This document shows positions 1 to 8,054 of a stretch of DNA of 11,322 bases, in pieces. The notes below the pieces were generated by a model. That model saw only the letters and a program-made list of their open reading frames with translations, was not told the origin of the DNA and searched no databases. Source of the DNA: Smittium mucronatum (lineage: Eukaryota; Kickxellomycota; Harpellomycetes; Harpellales; Legeriomycetaceae); contig LSSL01001405.1 in assembly GCA_001953115.1 (NCBI GenBank), positions 3,943-15,264 of the forward strand. Reading direction: 5' to 3'. The stretch's first letter is position 1. Each line of letters starts with the position of its first letter. The position numbers were made by a program, and so were the translations under genes.

Positions 1-3
1 ATA

Positions 4-180
4 TTAAGCCATTTTGGGTGCTAGGTATCATCAAGGCATTCATTTTTCCAAACAGGGATTGATGATTCTAAAAAGCTGTTTTTTTGGCCAATCATAAAAG
101 TTTAGGCTTTAGGTATGACTTTTTCTTGTAAAAAAAAACAGATTTTTTTAAACCTTAAGTTCCCTTGGATTCATTTGAAA
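4..180 (-). pseudogene. Coding-like scrap at the window edge, unrecognised
   Basis: This end is richer in G+C than most of the window. On the minus strand one frame reads through codons of ordinary coding character, including NFYDWPKKQLFRIINPCLEK near bases 40-100, but it is broken by several TAA/TGA codons. On the plus strand the first 55 bases read IKPFWVLGIIKAFIFPNRD before two stops. I cannot assign either to a family. The piece may belong to a gene or element that continues outside the window. Confidence 0.25.
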
Positions 181-249
181 TATTAAATATTGAAAACGAA
201 TAAAAAAATCGATATAAGTATTATAAATATCCGCATAAATATTGTATAA

Positions 250-522
250 TCCTGTTTATTGAAATTTATATTTATCAAAAACGCGAAATTTGTTTTAATT
301 TTGGCAAAAAGATCGACACATAGTTTTTCTAGAAACGAATTTAAAATGTTTAAAAAAATTTTCAAGGTCCATTGCGCGAATTTTTATATTTATTTTGTAC
401 TAATATTGTTATTAAAAAACTTAAAATGGTATAAAAATTGGTATTTGGAGAATTTAGGCCTACTGCAATTAATAAAAAACATATTAGGGCTATATAAAGA
501 AAATTTTCACTCAAAGTGTTAA
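250..522 (+). pseudogene. Open frame, possibly a middle fragment of a Mutator-like transposase
   Basis: The frame is open for 90 codons from 250 to the TAA ending at 522; the first usable starts are TTG 259 or ATG 346. It contains GCG and TCG codons unusual for the background. The stretch NEFKMFKKIFKVHCANFY followed by ENLGLLQLI resembles the Mutator (MULE) region in which an acidic residue precedes a phenylalanine, a Cys-x-Phe-His motif and a Gly-Leu. The resemblance is weak: the His is Tyr and the spacing is off by one. The A+T background alone could give an open frame of this length a few times in ten. The family call is inference. Confidence 0.3.
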
Positions 523-576
523 TAAAATAAAATTATTACCCTTTTTTTCCTATTATAATTTATCTTTTAAATAAAA

Positions 577-687
577 ATGACCTTGAAATTCCTGAAAGTA
601 AAAATCATTTGTAAAAAAGTTACAAGAAGCTCAACTCATAAAATCAGCAATACTCTACATGCCATTTCTTCAATTTTAAATGATTAG
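577..687 (+). CDS. Short open frame, 36 codons, unrecognised
   Basis: It starts at ATG 577, directly after an in-frame TAA, and ends at TAG 685-687. The first third is Lys-rich; the rest is Ser/Thr/His-rich (RSSTHKISNTLHAISS) with more varied codons than the surroundings. It could be a remnant of the piece at 250-522, 55 bases upstream, or a chance frame. No family recognised and no promoter seen. Confidence 0.2.
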   Translation: MTLKFLKVKIICKKVTRSSTHKISNTLHAISSILND

Positions 688-812
688 ATATTAAATTTTT
701 TATAGTTAGAATAGTGTCGAGGTCCAAATTAAATAAATTTTTTAATAAGAGAAAATTTAATTAGGTCAATTTTTAGCTATGTAAAATTGAAATCATGCAA
801 ATTGGATATTAG

Positions 813-917
813 ATGGAATGCAAAGTAGGCAAAAAGTGTAGGCCAATTTTTTTGAGTTCAAAAGAAATTATACCAATTGTCCTGTCGCCATATAAATCAA
901 TTAAAATTATTAAATAA
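813..917 (+). CDS. Short open frame, 34 codons, unrecognised
   Basis: It runs from ATG 813, after an in-frame TAG, to TAA 915-917 and begins MECKVGKKCRPIFLSSKE, with two cysteines five residues apart and a relatively G+C-rich core. A neighbouring frame reads AKSVGQFF, faintly like the Cys-rich N-terminus of Merlin/ISXO2 transposases (Ser-Val ... Phe-Phe before a Ser-Lys). That is too weak to assign. It is probably a scrap of a decayed gene. Confidence 0.2.
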   Translation: MECKVGKKCRPIFLSSKEIIPIVLSPYKSIKIIK

Positions 918-919
918 TA

Positions 920-1790
920 CCTATTGAAACTTGAAAGATTGTGGTTTATTAAACAGATTTTTTTAATAATAATTGAAAAGTAAAATGGAAAAAGAAGAAA
1001 AAATTATTATTTTTGTAAAAAAATGTGAAGAAAATACTTATATCGTTTACTAAAAATAAAAGTTAAATATTAAATCATCAACCATACCTTTTAAGGAACC
1101 TAAAACTTAATTTAGAAAAATAAATTGATGTAAAAAAATTATTATATAAATAGTAAAAGTAATATAAACCATTAGCAATTTTATATATATATAATATTTA
1201 AGTTAATTAAAATCCAAAAACTCAGGTTTTTTTATAAAGAAATTTAAAACGAACTCAAGAATTTTTTCATAAAATTAAATCAGATTAATTAAAGCATTAA
1301 AAAAATACTAATTGAAAAACATAAATTATCATGCTTTTTTCTCCATTAATTTTATTTTATTGTATTTAGAACTTTCAAAATATATTCTTAATCCGGATTT
1401 TACGCCTTTTAATATAGCAATACTCATTATTCTTACATTAAAATTCCTTCAATATTAATAACTAATTTTATATGAAAAAATTGCACCTTTCCTATCGGGA
1501 TTAATTTTCGCATAAATTAAATAAAATTAAATACTATAGAATATAAAAAAATTAAAAGTTTTATAGGTTTATAAAAATATCGAAATCAATGTGAGTAATT
1601 TTTTATTTTTTAATAATAAATATTTATCTTTTAATAAGATTTCAATACAAATTAAAAGTTGGAACAGTTGATACCTTTACATTTATATTTTTATCGAGAT
1701 AATAAAGAAATTTTGAGGCTATTTTAAGTACAAAATTTTAAAATTAGCAGCTAGGGTGTTTAAAATTAGTTTAGTCATAAATTAACTGAA
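920..1790. other. AT-rich stretch, nothing recognised
   Basis: Dense stops in all frames, short A and T runs, and a 12-base TA run at 1182-1193. I saw no ordered protein motifs, RNA genes or repeats. Confidence 0.5.
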
Positions 1791-1792
1791 TT

Positions 1793-3044
1793 TTAGACGA
1801 CTGTAGAATAATAAAAGCTTTTTGGGAATATAGAGAAGTATATATCAAAAAAAAAAAAATTGAATTGCACCGCCAAAGGGTAAAGGTTAGAAAAGGATGG
1901 TTTATTAGAAATTAGCGGTCTTTGATCTAAGTTCAAAATAATTTAAGAAACTTTTGAATAAAATGGAAATACCATATACCTCAAAAATATTTACACCATA
2001 ATTTATATGCATATAGTAAAAATGGAGGATGTTTTGATATATCTACAGAATATTTTGAAAAAGATCAAAGCGATAATTTTCAAAATAAATTCAGATAAAC
2101 CATACATCGCATAATACCTCTCTTACATAAATAGATATATGGATATAATGACCTTAATAAGATTTATAAAAGTTTTTTCAAATCACAGTAATTTTCTTAT
2201 AGATTTAACTCTTATTTTTATCCAAAGTGATTATCCTGAAATAGTTTTGGGGCTCATTTTTGTAAAAAAAAAATATCTCGGGTGATTTAGGCTTAGCAAA
2301 AAATGTCTATTATCATATTATGTGTTTTTTTTAAAAATATTAACAAAAAACTTACACTTGGGTTAAATTTTAATATTAATAACTAGTTGCATATTAGTAA
2401 TAAGTTATAATAAGCCAATATTATATTTGAAAAAAAAAAAAAAAACTTGATCAGCTTCTGGAATTATGTTTGCAAATTATATATTATTTTCTTAATTCTG
2501 AAGATGATATTTACAAATAGAATATTTAATGCAACAACAAAAGTACTACGTTGATGCATAAATAGAAGTTATTTGAGACTTGTAAAATGCTTTTTTTCAT
2601 AAAATAGGAGTAGGGGGCTCAAAGATAGATGAAATTTTGAAAAAAGATAATGATATCTTATATGTAAAATATAAAACTTAAAATTAAAGCTCTCGGATAT
2701 TATACCCATTAAGTGATAAATCTCTAAAAAGATTCAAAACGATTTTTTAAAATAAATACACTGACTAAAAAAAAGTTTTTAGTCAGATTTATGATTTATC
2801 TGAAAATACATCGAACGAGTCAAAAGTATTATATTTTCCTAACTTTGAGAAAATATACTAGAAAAAATATCCTAAATTATACGATATAGCAAAGTAAGAA
2901 GGGGTTTTACTTGGTTTTTATTTTAAGCCCAAATAAAAACTATTACAAAAACTAAAAGATTTTTATATTAACGTTGAAAATTTTCCTACCCAACTCCGAT
3001 CTGCCCCTCTACCAGCTCCTTATCCACTGGTAATGGTTTTATAG
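1793..3044 (+). pseudogene. Decayed eukaryotic-type protein kinase with C-terminal extension
   Basis: Kinase landmarks follow in order. Beta-1 and glycine loop: DDCRIIKAFWEYREVYIKKK at 1796-1855. Beta-3: VKVRK about 1889-1903. Hinge: ISTEYFEKDQSDNF at 2039-2080. Helix E and catalytic loop: LLHK-stop-IYGYNDLNKIY, which has the spacing of LHxxxxxHRDLKxxN, with the catalytic Asp at 2150-2152. APE-like region: ISYNKPILYL at 2397-2426. Helix F: SFWNYVCKLY at 2453-2482, exactly spaced as DxWSLGCxLY, then LKMIF ... FNATTKVLR and NRSRGL as in subdomains X-XI. From about 2596 another frame continues to TAG 3042 as a C-terminal extension with about nine stops. Frames change in or near A-runs at 2264-2273 and 2430-2445. 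The glycines of the loop and the HRD His, Arg and Lys are gone, so it is dead. The helix F to subdomain X region is NEK-like, but the subfamily is uncertain. Confidence 0.72.
2761..2786. repeat. Perfect inverted repeat, 11-base arms, 4-base loop
   Basis: Arms 2761-2771 and 2776-2786 (CTGACTAAAAA and its complement) enclose AAAG. It lies inside the C-terminal extension of the dead kinase, so it is more likely a chance palindrome or a template-switch scar than a terminator. Given the base composition, an arm this long is not remarkable in 11 kb. Confidence 0.5.
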
Positions 3045-3053
3045 AAAAAAAAA
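3045..3053 (-). terminator. Pol III-type terminator of the tRNA-like gene
   Basis: On the minus strand a run of nine T begins four bases after the tRNA discriminator position. This is the usual position and length for an RNA polymerase III stop. The plus-strand A-run directly follows the kinase stop codon at 3042-3044. Confidence 0.5.
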
Positions 3054-3056
3054 TTG

Positions 3057-3128
3057 TTCTCTGACCAGGAATTGAACCCGGGTCACCAATGCGATAGACC
3101 GGAATACTCACTGCTATAATATCCGATA
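3057..3128 (-). tRNA. tRNA-Asp-like gene, anticodon AUC, probably decayed
   Basis: The 72-base minus-strand cloverleaf has an anticodon stem CCGGT/ATTGG (3098-3102 with 3086-3090) around loop CTATCGC, giving anticodon AUC at 3093-3095. The T arm CCGGG-TTCAATT-CCTGG at 3065-3081 contains a good B box (GGTTCAATTCC). The D arm TATTATAGCAGTGAGTATT aligns base for base with eukaryotic tRNA-Asp. There is no encoded CCA. The acceptor stem TATCGGA/TCAGAGA has five of seven pairs, and D-stem pair 10-25 is lost. Eukaryotic tRNA-Asp normally carries GUC, so AUC suggests a single change at position 34; relationship to tRNA-Glu is also possible. It was a real tRNA once; current function is doubtful. A tRNA-derived SINE head is an alternative, but no SINE body follows. 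Confidence 0.65.
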
Positions 3129-3163
3129 TTCTGTCTTATTTACAAAAAAACAATATATAATAA

Positions 3164-3600
3164 ATTGCTATTACACAGAGCGTAATTGGGGAATTTTTCC
3201 TACGTAGTATACGTGCATTAATGTCATTAATATTACAATTGGATTAGATAATAAACTCTTAGTAATTTTTCTGTTCTTGTTTATTATAAATATTTTTGTA
3301 TAATTTATGGTTAAAGGTATCTAATACAAAATTTGACAACCATATACAAAAGCTTTCATCTATATAAATAATCTGTATTGATATACAAAATTTTCTTTCA
3401 TTCCAACGAATAAATCTTAATTTCAACCATCCATATATAGATTTTATCAATTATTTTTATTGGGCATACTGGTTCCTATCCTGCCTATGAAAATGATCAA
3501 TTAAGATTTCTAATTTCTAATAAAAGAAAAAAGCCGTACATAATCTGTTCTATGGATTCTAGAGATCTATGAAATCATTCATATTCACCGCTCATTCCTT
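3164..3600 (+). pseudogene. Mutator-like (MULE) transposase, C-terminal remnant
   Basis: One frame (with in-frame stops) runs from 3164 to about 3480 and shows MULE C-terminal landmarks in order. ITQSVIGEF at 3173-3199 resembles the Tyr-Ile-Gly motif. FLYNLWLKV at about 3293-3319 resembles the Phe-Pro-x-x-Trp-Asn segment. DNHIQKLSS at 3335-3361 resembles Asn-Asn-x-x-Glu-x-x-His. INLNFNHPYIDFINYF at 3407-3454 matches the conserved His-Pro-x-Ile-x-x-Phe-Ile. After a frameshift the tail reads YENDQLRFLISNKRKKPYI at 3486-3542, like the basic tail of these proteins. The catalytic domain would lie upstream, where the tRNA and kinase now stand, so the copy is truncated. A minus-strand open frame here is its shadow. 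Confidence 0.5.
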
Positions 3601-4080
3601 CTTATTTGTTTTTTGTTGAGCTACTAAACTTTAATATTTAATCATGAAACGAGTCGAACAGTGCCATAAAAGAATAGAAATGACTTTTGGATATACAATG
3701 ACAGAATTTATTTAATTTTTCGAGTTTTATATAAATAATTTTTATAAACTTTAAGGATGTTACTATATAGAATCAAATTTTAATTAGAAACTTTCTATTA
3801 TATTATAAACAAGAAGTTTTGTTTTAAGCATCAGCTTCTTGAAGTATATTTTTCTTTTATATTAATTCTCAGATTATACATTAGTATTATCTTTTTTCGC
3901 AAAAAGTTACACTTTAAAAAATTTATATTTCTTGTTTGTATATTTTAATAGAAGGTTTCCGCGTTACAGCCGAGATTTTTATTTTATAAACTGATAAAAA
4001 ACTCATGCTAATATCACTATATAAACTTTTAATATATGATATCACTCAAGCACATTTCAAGAGTTTTTATTATTTATAAT
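3601..4080. other. AT-rich stretch between two transposase relics
   Basis: No clear gene. The minus strand may still carry the C-terminal end of the transposase at 4081-5338 (for example INNKNS then NVLE, just below 4081, possibly the Asn-Asn-x-x-Glu motif), but I could not follow it. No terminal inverted repeats were found. Confidence 0.35.
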
Positions 4081-5338
4081 GAAACCTTTTGAGGTTAATT
4101 TTTTAGAATATAAAGCAAAAGTATTAAAATAGATAGCTTCATTGTGCGTTTTCAGTTCATTTTATTCAGTGAGAAAAAAAATTATCGAAAGTTCAGTTTA
4201 AAATTTTAAATAATCCTGCTAAATCCCAATCAATGACCAATTTTTTATATAATTTTTCTTTGTTTAGTTCTACATGGTTTAGCAATCATTATGTCATTTT
4301 AATTGGAGAAAAGATATTTTTTGGGCGCTGATCTCGCTAAATTTATCATGTTTCTATAAGTTTGGGACCAGCGATTTGTTCTTATACTTTCAGGTATAAA
4401 CTGGAATATCGCCTTAGTTATTTGAGGCGTTTAATCAGAAATAAAATAAAATTATTCAGAGCTAAAACCAAATTAATGAGGAACTTTCTCAATTCTTTTA
4501 TAAAACCAACTGTAGCTTTTTGTCTCTTTTTTTTCACTATAAAAACTCCAAAAAGCTGAAAATTTCTATTTATATAATTAATAACCATTACCACAATTAG
4601 GTAACCGATATCTAATGTCTTTTATCTGGATTCGGTGTAAAAATTATAAGATTTACAAGCAATTTATACAAGACTCTTCATAAGGATTTTTATTTCGCCT
4701 AAATTTTATAAAAAAATTATATGTATTTAAAAATACAAATAAATAAACAGTTAATAGCTTTTTTAATATCGTATCTAGTTAAATACTTTACTCCCGTATC
4801 TGCTTTTATTTTTTTAATATATTCTTTCAGACCATATTTAGTTATTTTTGTAACATAATTTCCGTTTTTTTCTCTTTAAATTAGACATTATGTTCTATAT
4901 TTTGTTTGGAGCTATTTTTGTCCCCTCATTTTTAATTCTTTTTTGTATTTTTCATGAATTATTTTTTTTATTTTTATTCAAATTAAGTACAAGTCTTTTA
5001 TAGTTTATTTCCTGTCCTATTTTTTTACATTCTATGGTATTTTTAAAGGCTACATAGTATTAGGATTTGTCATCTTTAAATGTATTGCACCTCGCTAGTG
5101 CTGTGAAAGTGGTTCCGAACCTATTTATGCAACAATAGAGATTTTGTAAATATTTTTTCAAATTTCTTCTTGCTCCTATTATCTAATTACTAATATATTC
5201 ATCATATTCATAGAGCTGAAATTTCTCGATTATCTTCAAATATATTTTCATTTTTGATTTAAATTTTAAAGGGCAAGTTTTTGATTTTTCTAAATCTGGC
5301 TTTGTTATTTATGTATCTGGATAAAAAAACACACACTT
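4081..5338 (-). pseudogene. Decayed Mutator-like (MULE) transposase, minus strand
   Basis: Reading from 5338 down, one frame carries EKFQLYEYDEYIS, then a Cys-containing segment LYCCINRFGTTFTALARCN (about 5145-5070), then NYKRLVLNLNKNKKNNS to a TGA at 4954. A shifted frame has TKYGLKEYIKKIKADTG and KYLTRYDIKKAIN down to 4750, the helical segment before MULE catalytic domains. The DDE core follows: AFWSFYSEKKETKSYSWFY from 4556 (compare AFAVV-x-E-x(2-3)-SW-x-WF), then FYFISD with the second catalytic Asp at 4436-4434, ITKAIFQFIPESI, and WSQTYRNMINL in place of Cys-x-x-His-x-x-x-Asn. NELKTHNEAIYF at 4161-4126 matches the downstream Lys/Asn-x-x-Ala helix. At least eight stops, mostly TAA, and several shifts make it dead. 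IS256 is a related superfamily member, but Ser-x-x-Trp-Phe spacing favours MULE. Confidence 0.72.
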
Positions 5339-6110
5339 TTTTAATTAATTTTGATTTTTCTATGAAATTATTATCATATAAATGCAAGACTAATAAAATA
5401 AGTGGTAAATTTTTATATGGATAAGTGAAATTAAGATTAATTGGTTGGATCGAATGAGTATGTTGTATATGAATAAAGATTATACAAACACGTGAAGCTT
5501 TTGTATAAACTTGCCTGATTCTGTATAAACTTTTAATTTTTATTTTAATACTATTGGAAAGAGACATCAAATTATCTTTTACGGAAAAATAAAAACACAA
5601 AGTATAAAAACAAAAGCGAAATCTCAAACCGTTGGAATATAATTTTTTTTAAAAAAAATTTCATATACAACACGATTGGTATGTTCAAAATGGGGGTTCA
5701 TAAATAATTAATACTATCGAGAAAATTCTCTGTAAACTTTCCCTGTATATAGTACATTGAAAATGTTTAGAGTATTATCATTCGCTAAGATAATAAGTTC
5801 AGAATCATATACTCCGAGATTGATTATCACCAATCCATTTGCTTGTTATTTAATTTAATTTATTAAAAAAACTGAACGGGAGGTGGGGGTTAATATATTA
5901 TTTTCTTTTCAAAAAATAGCCATTACAGCTTAATAACTACTAAGTATAAATAAAAAAGCAGATACTACCCCTTTGGAATATGTTTTAATAATAAAAAAAA
6001 TATTTACGACTTTATTTTTGTATGATTTATGTAAAATATTCTCAAATAGATTAGTGGACTGCCAATTTAGCTGTATATTGTTTGGATATCAGATGATAAA
6101 TGTTTTGTTT
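5330..6110 (-). pseudogene. Decayed gene with WD40-like repeat
   Basis: A stop-free run of 43 codons at 5845-5717 reads NGLVIINLGVYDSELIILA followed by NDNTLNIFNVLYTGKVYREF. This has the shape of a WD40 blade: a hydrophobic strand, Asp-Asn-Thr-Leu-x-Ile-Phe for the usual D-x-T-[LI]-[KR]-[IV]-W, then TGKV. Coding-like text continues upstream in other frames (YSKGVVSAFLFILSSY near 5975-5925; NWQSTNLFENILHKSYKNK near 6070-6015) and downstream as MNPHFEHTNRVVYEIFF to 5624. The 122-codon open frame at 5627-5259, the longest in the window, has a similar strand-rich section (SLYRIRQVYTK) and probably represents the next part after a frameshift. It abuts the transposase relic below 5338. WD40 is a pattern judgement; the specific protein is unknown. 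Confidence 0.42.
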
Positions 6111-6291
6111 TTTTTTTGTTTTTAATATTACCCCTTTTTCTATGAAAATAGCCTATTACAATATTTTTTTTATAGATTTAATCGCCCAAAAATACAATAA
6201 TCTATTTTTTCTGCAACTAGTATACGTAACACTTATTAATAAGGAGTTATTGACAGTTAATGGAAATAATATAGTATCTGGTTTAGTATAA
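6100..6291 (+). other. Open frame of 63 codons, probably chance
   Basis: ATG 6100 to TAA at 6291. The first half is Phe/Ile-rich and T-driven; the second half (LINKELLTVNGNNIVSGL) looks slightly more coding-like. Its length is expected by chance at this composition. I see no family and no neighbouring extension. Confidence 0.15.
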
Positions 6292-6299
6292 TTCGGGAC

Positions 6300-6658
6300 A
6301 AAATTAATACGAATAATTTGGAATTTTGGATTTCATGGTTGAAAACTTTCGGGTTTTATTGAAATTATTTAATGAAAAATGCATAAATACATGAAAGAAT
6401 ATACTTATTTTGTTTCATTCAATTTCTAAAGGAAAATACTTTAATAAATTTCTATGATTTTTCATTAAGGTGCAGTGAAAATTATTGAATAAATATGACC
6501 TTGCTCCTAACTAATAAAAGATAATTTTTTACAAAAGAAGTTGAAAAATATATCTTCAAAAAATACTGTATTTTTTCACTTTGAATCGTTTAAATTTATT
6601 TAAAAATAACTGGAGAGACATTATAATTTATAAAAATCAATAATTAGATATTTCATAA
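6300..6658. other. AT-rich stretch, nothing recognised
   Basis: Short frames only, no ordered motifs, RNA genes or repeats seen on either strand. Confidence 0.45.
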
Positions 6659-6895
6659 GTTTATATAAAAAATGAAAATATATCTGCTCAATTATCAATT
6701 CCCGATAAAATTTTCGCTATAGTTTCTGAATTGGATCCTAACTACGAATTATGAATATATAATGAGTTCCACAAGTATTTACTGCTAAAATTTTTGCCTG
6801 ATATCCAACATTAGTAGAAACAATTCACCATATCGTTAATGATTTATTTCTTTCTAAAAAAAGAGATATCCAAGTTGTATAAGTTATTTAATAAT
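6659..6895 (+). pseudogene. Decayed reading frame, unidentified
   Basis: A single frame without a shift runs for 79 codons with only four stops (TGA 6752, TAG 6812 and 6815, then TAA at 6893-6895). It has clear coding character: ISAQLSIPDKIFAIVSELD then PNYEL at 6680-6751, IYNEFHKYLLLKFLPDIQH at 6755-6811, and KKEISKLYKLFNN at the end. The mix of Asp, Pro, Glu and Ala is unlike random AT sequence, in which a stop is expected about every ten codons. I do not recognise the protein. It could be a lost host gene or part of the transposon that follows at 7114. Confidence 0.4.
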
Positions 6896-7702
6896 TAAAG
6901 TTAAAAAAATGCCTTTACCATATTATTTTAAGAAATATCAGATTTCTAGAGATGTTTAAATCAAGATTTTTTTTGATAAAATTAGATTAATATCGCAAAA
7001 AATAGTTTTATCATAATTTTAAATAGATTTTTTTTTAATTTTTATATATCTGTATGTACTATTTATTAGAAGATCGCGTATAAAGTGTATAATGTTATGG
7101 AAAAAATTCTAAATTGGGAGGTGGATATGAATATATTGATGAAAAAAGAACATATATTAGAAAATTTTGAGTTGTTTTATAGATGCAGAAAGAGGAATAG
7201 TCAAATCCAAATCCATACAGAAAAGATACACAAATAGATATTTTCAAAAATATGATTTTTATTTTCAAAGTTACAAAAATTATTCCGTAGGTCTAAAATA
7301 TTATCATATATATTAAAAATATTACGAAAAAAAAGCATGTCAGTTTTTTATTCTGTTAAATATTATGAATGTGATTTTTTATTGAAAGATTTTTGTTTTA
7401 TGTTTTCATTTCTTGTATTAAAATAGAAACTGACTTAAATCCGCATCATGATCTTAATTTAATCCTTGGGCTTTATTTTTTATGTACTTAAATAGTTTCC
7501 AATGGTATTTAGATTTTTTTAATACCCTATACTAAATCTACCAATTATTTACACCTACAGATTTTTTTTTTGTTTTGAAATTCAGTTTGAAGCTATCAAA
7601 ATGAAGTATTGGGTTAGTATTGAACCTAGAAATATACTCGCATATTTTATAAACTTTTTTATTGGGTATTTAAAATAAAAAATATCATCAAAATACTAAC
7701 AA

Positions 7703-7727
7703 ATTTAAATTTCAATTAAATTTAAAT
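7703..7727. repeat. Inverted repeat, 10-base arms
   Basis: ATTTAAATTT at 7703-7712 and AAATTTAAAT at 7718-7727 flank CAATT. It is composed only of A and T in the arms and lies between two parts of a transposase relic. Probably a by-product of composition. Confidence 0.4.
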
Positions 7728-7928
7728 AAATAGAGCTAAATAGATAACTCTTATAATATAGCGAATAGATTTTCAGTTTTTTGTAAATTAATTTCAGAAA
7801 AATCCTTAATATTTATTAAAAATTTAAACTATCAATAATAGTAAAAATGGGGACGGAGGGTTCAGATGTGAACTTATGACAGACCCTAATATATTTCTGA
7901 ATGACATTAGAGACATAAAAAATTTAAA

Positions 7929-7957
7929 TTTAAAAATATATCGTTTAAAAATATATC
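7929..7957. repeat. Tandem duplication, 15-base period
   Basis: TTTAAAAATATATC occurs at 7929-7942 and again at 7944-7957, separated by one base. The period is 15, so it adds five codons in frame (LKIYR / LKIYL) to the transposase relic without breaking it. It looks like a recent slippage duplication. Confidence 0.7.
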
Positions 7958-8054
7958 TGGTTTAAATTACCAAATGGCGCATTATTATTTCGTAAGCGCT
8001 AAGAAAAAAGTTCCATTACGAAAAGAAAAACATAAATATATGGATTATAATTAA

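Larger units (their letters stand above)
7114..8054 (+). pseudogene. Mutator-like (MULE) transposase with FLYWCH-like finger, decayed
   Basis: The N-terminal finger is visible as LGGGYEYIDEKRTYIRKF at 7114-7167 and, after a shift, LFYRCRKRNSQIQIHTEK at 7172-7225. This follows the FLYWCH layout of Gly-Tyr-x-Tyr, then Tyr-Arg-Cys ... (Cys to Ser) ... Ile-His-Thr. A long frame with few stops continues to about 7420. FEIQFEAIKMKYW to YFINFFIG (7572-7666) matches the helix and [YF]-Ile-Gly segment. TINNSKNGDGGF with DPNIFLNDIRDIK (7828-7920) matches Thr-Asn-Asn-x-x-Glu-Gly ... Pro-Asn-Ile-x-x-Phe. The basic tail SAKKKVPLRKEKHKYMDYN ends at TAA 8052-8054. The space for the catalytic core is about half the usual, so a deletion is likely, and key residues are lost. 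Confidence 0.6.

Noticed and set aside
183..365. Minus-strand open frame of 60 codons
   Set aside because: Phe/Ile/Asn-rich composition, chance length, and overlap with a longer plus-strand frame.
3259..3450. Minus-strand open frame of 63 codons containing IIYIDESFCIW, like a Tc1/mariner catalytic Asp segment
   Set aside because: No other Tc1/mariner motif flanks it, and it lies antisense to a plus-strand frame with several Mutator C-terminal motifs in order. It is treated as a shadow.
2449..3842. Shared word ATCAGCTTCT at 2450 and 3829 with similar flanks, considered as a dispersed repeat
   Set aside because: The match is ten bases and then drifts; the first copy codes for kinase helix F in the proposed reading, so coincidence is simpler.
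4362..4559. Plus-strand open frame of 65 codons
   Set aside because: It is antisense to the best-preserved catalytic part of the minus-strand Mutator-like transposase, whose motifs explain the open frame.
4081..5338. Reassigned stop codons (an alternative genetic code) as an explanation for interrupted frames
   Set aside because: TAA, TAG and TGA all interrupt the frames, mostly TAA, and frames also shift; no single reassignment would restore any gene.
3600..5900. Terminal inverted repeats or target-site duplications bounding the minus-strand transposase
   Set aside because: None could be found by eye; the A+T background gives many short spurious matches.
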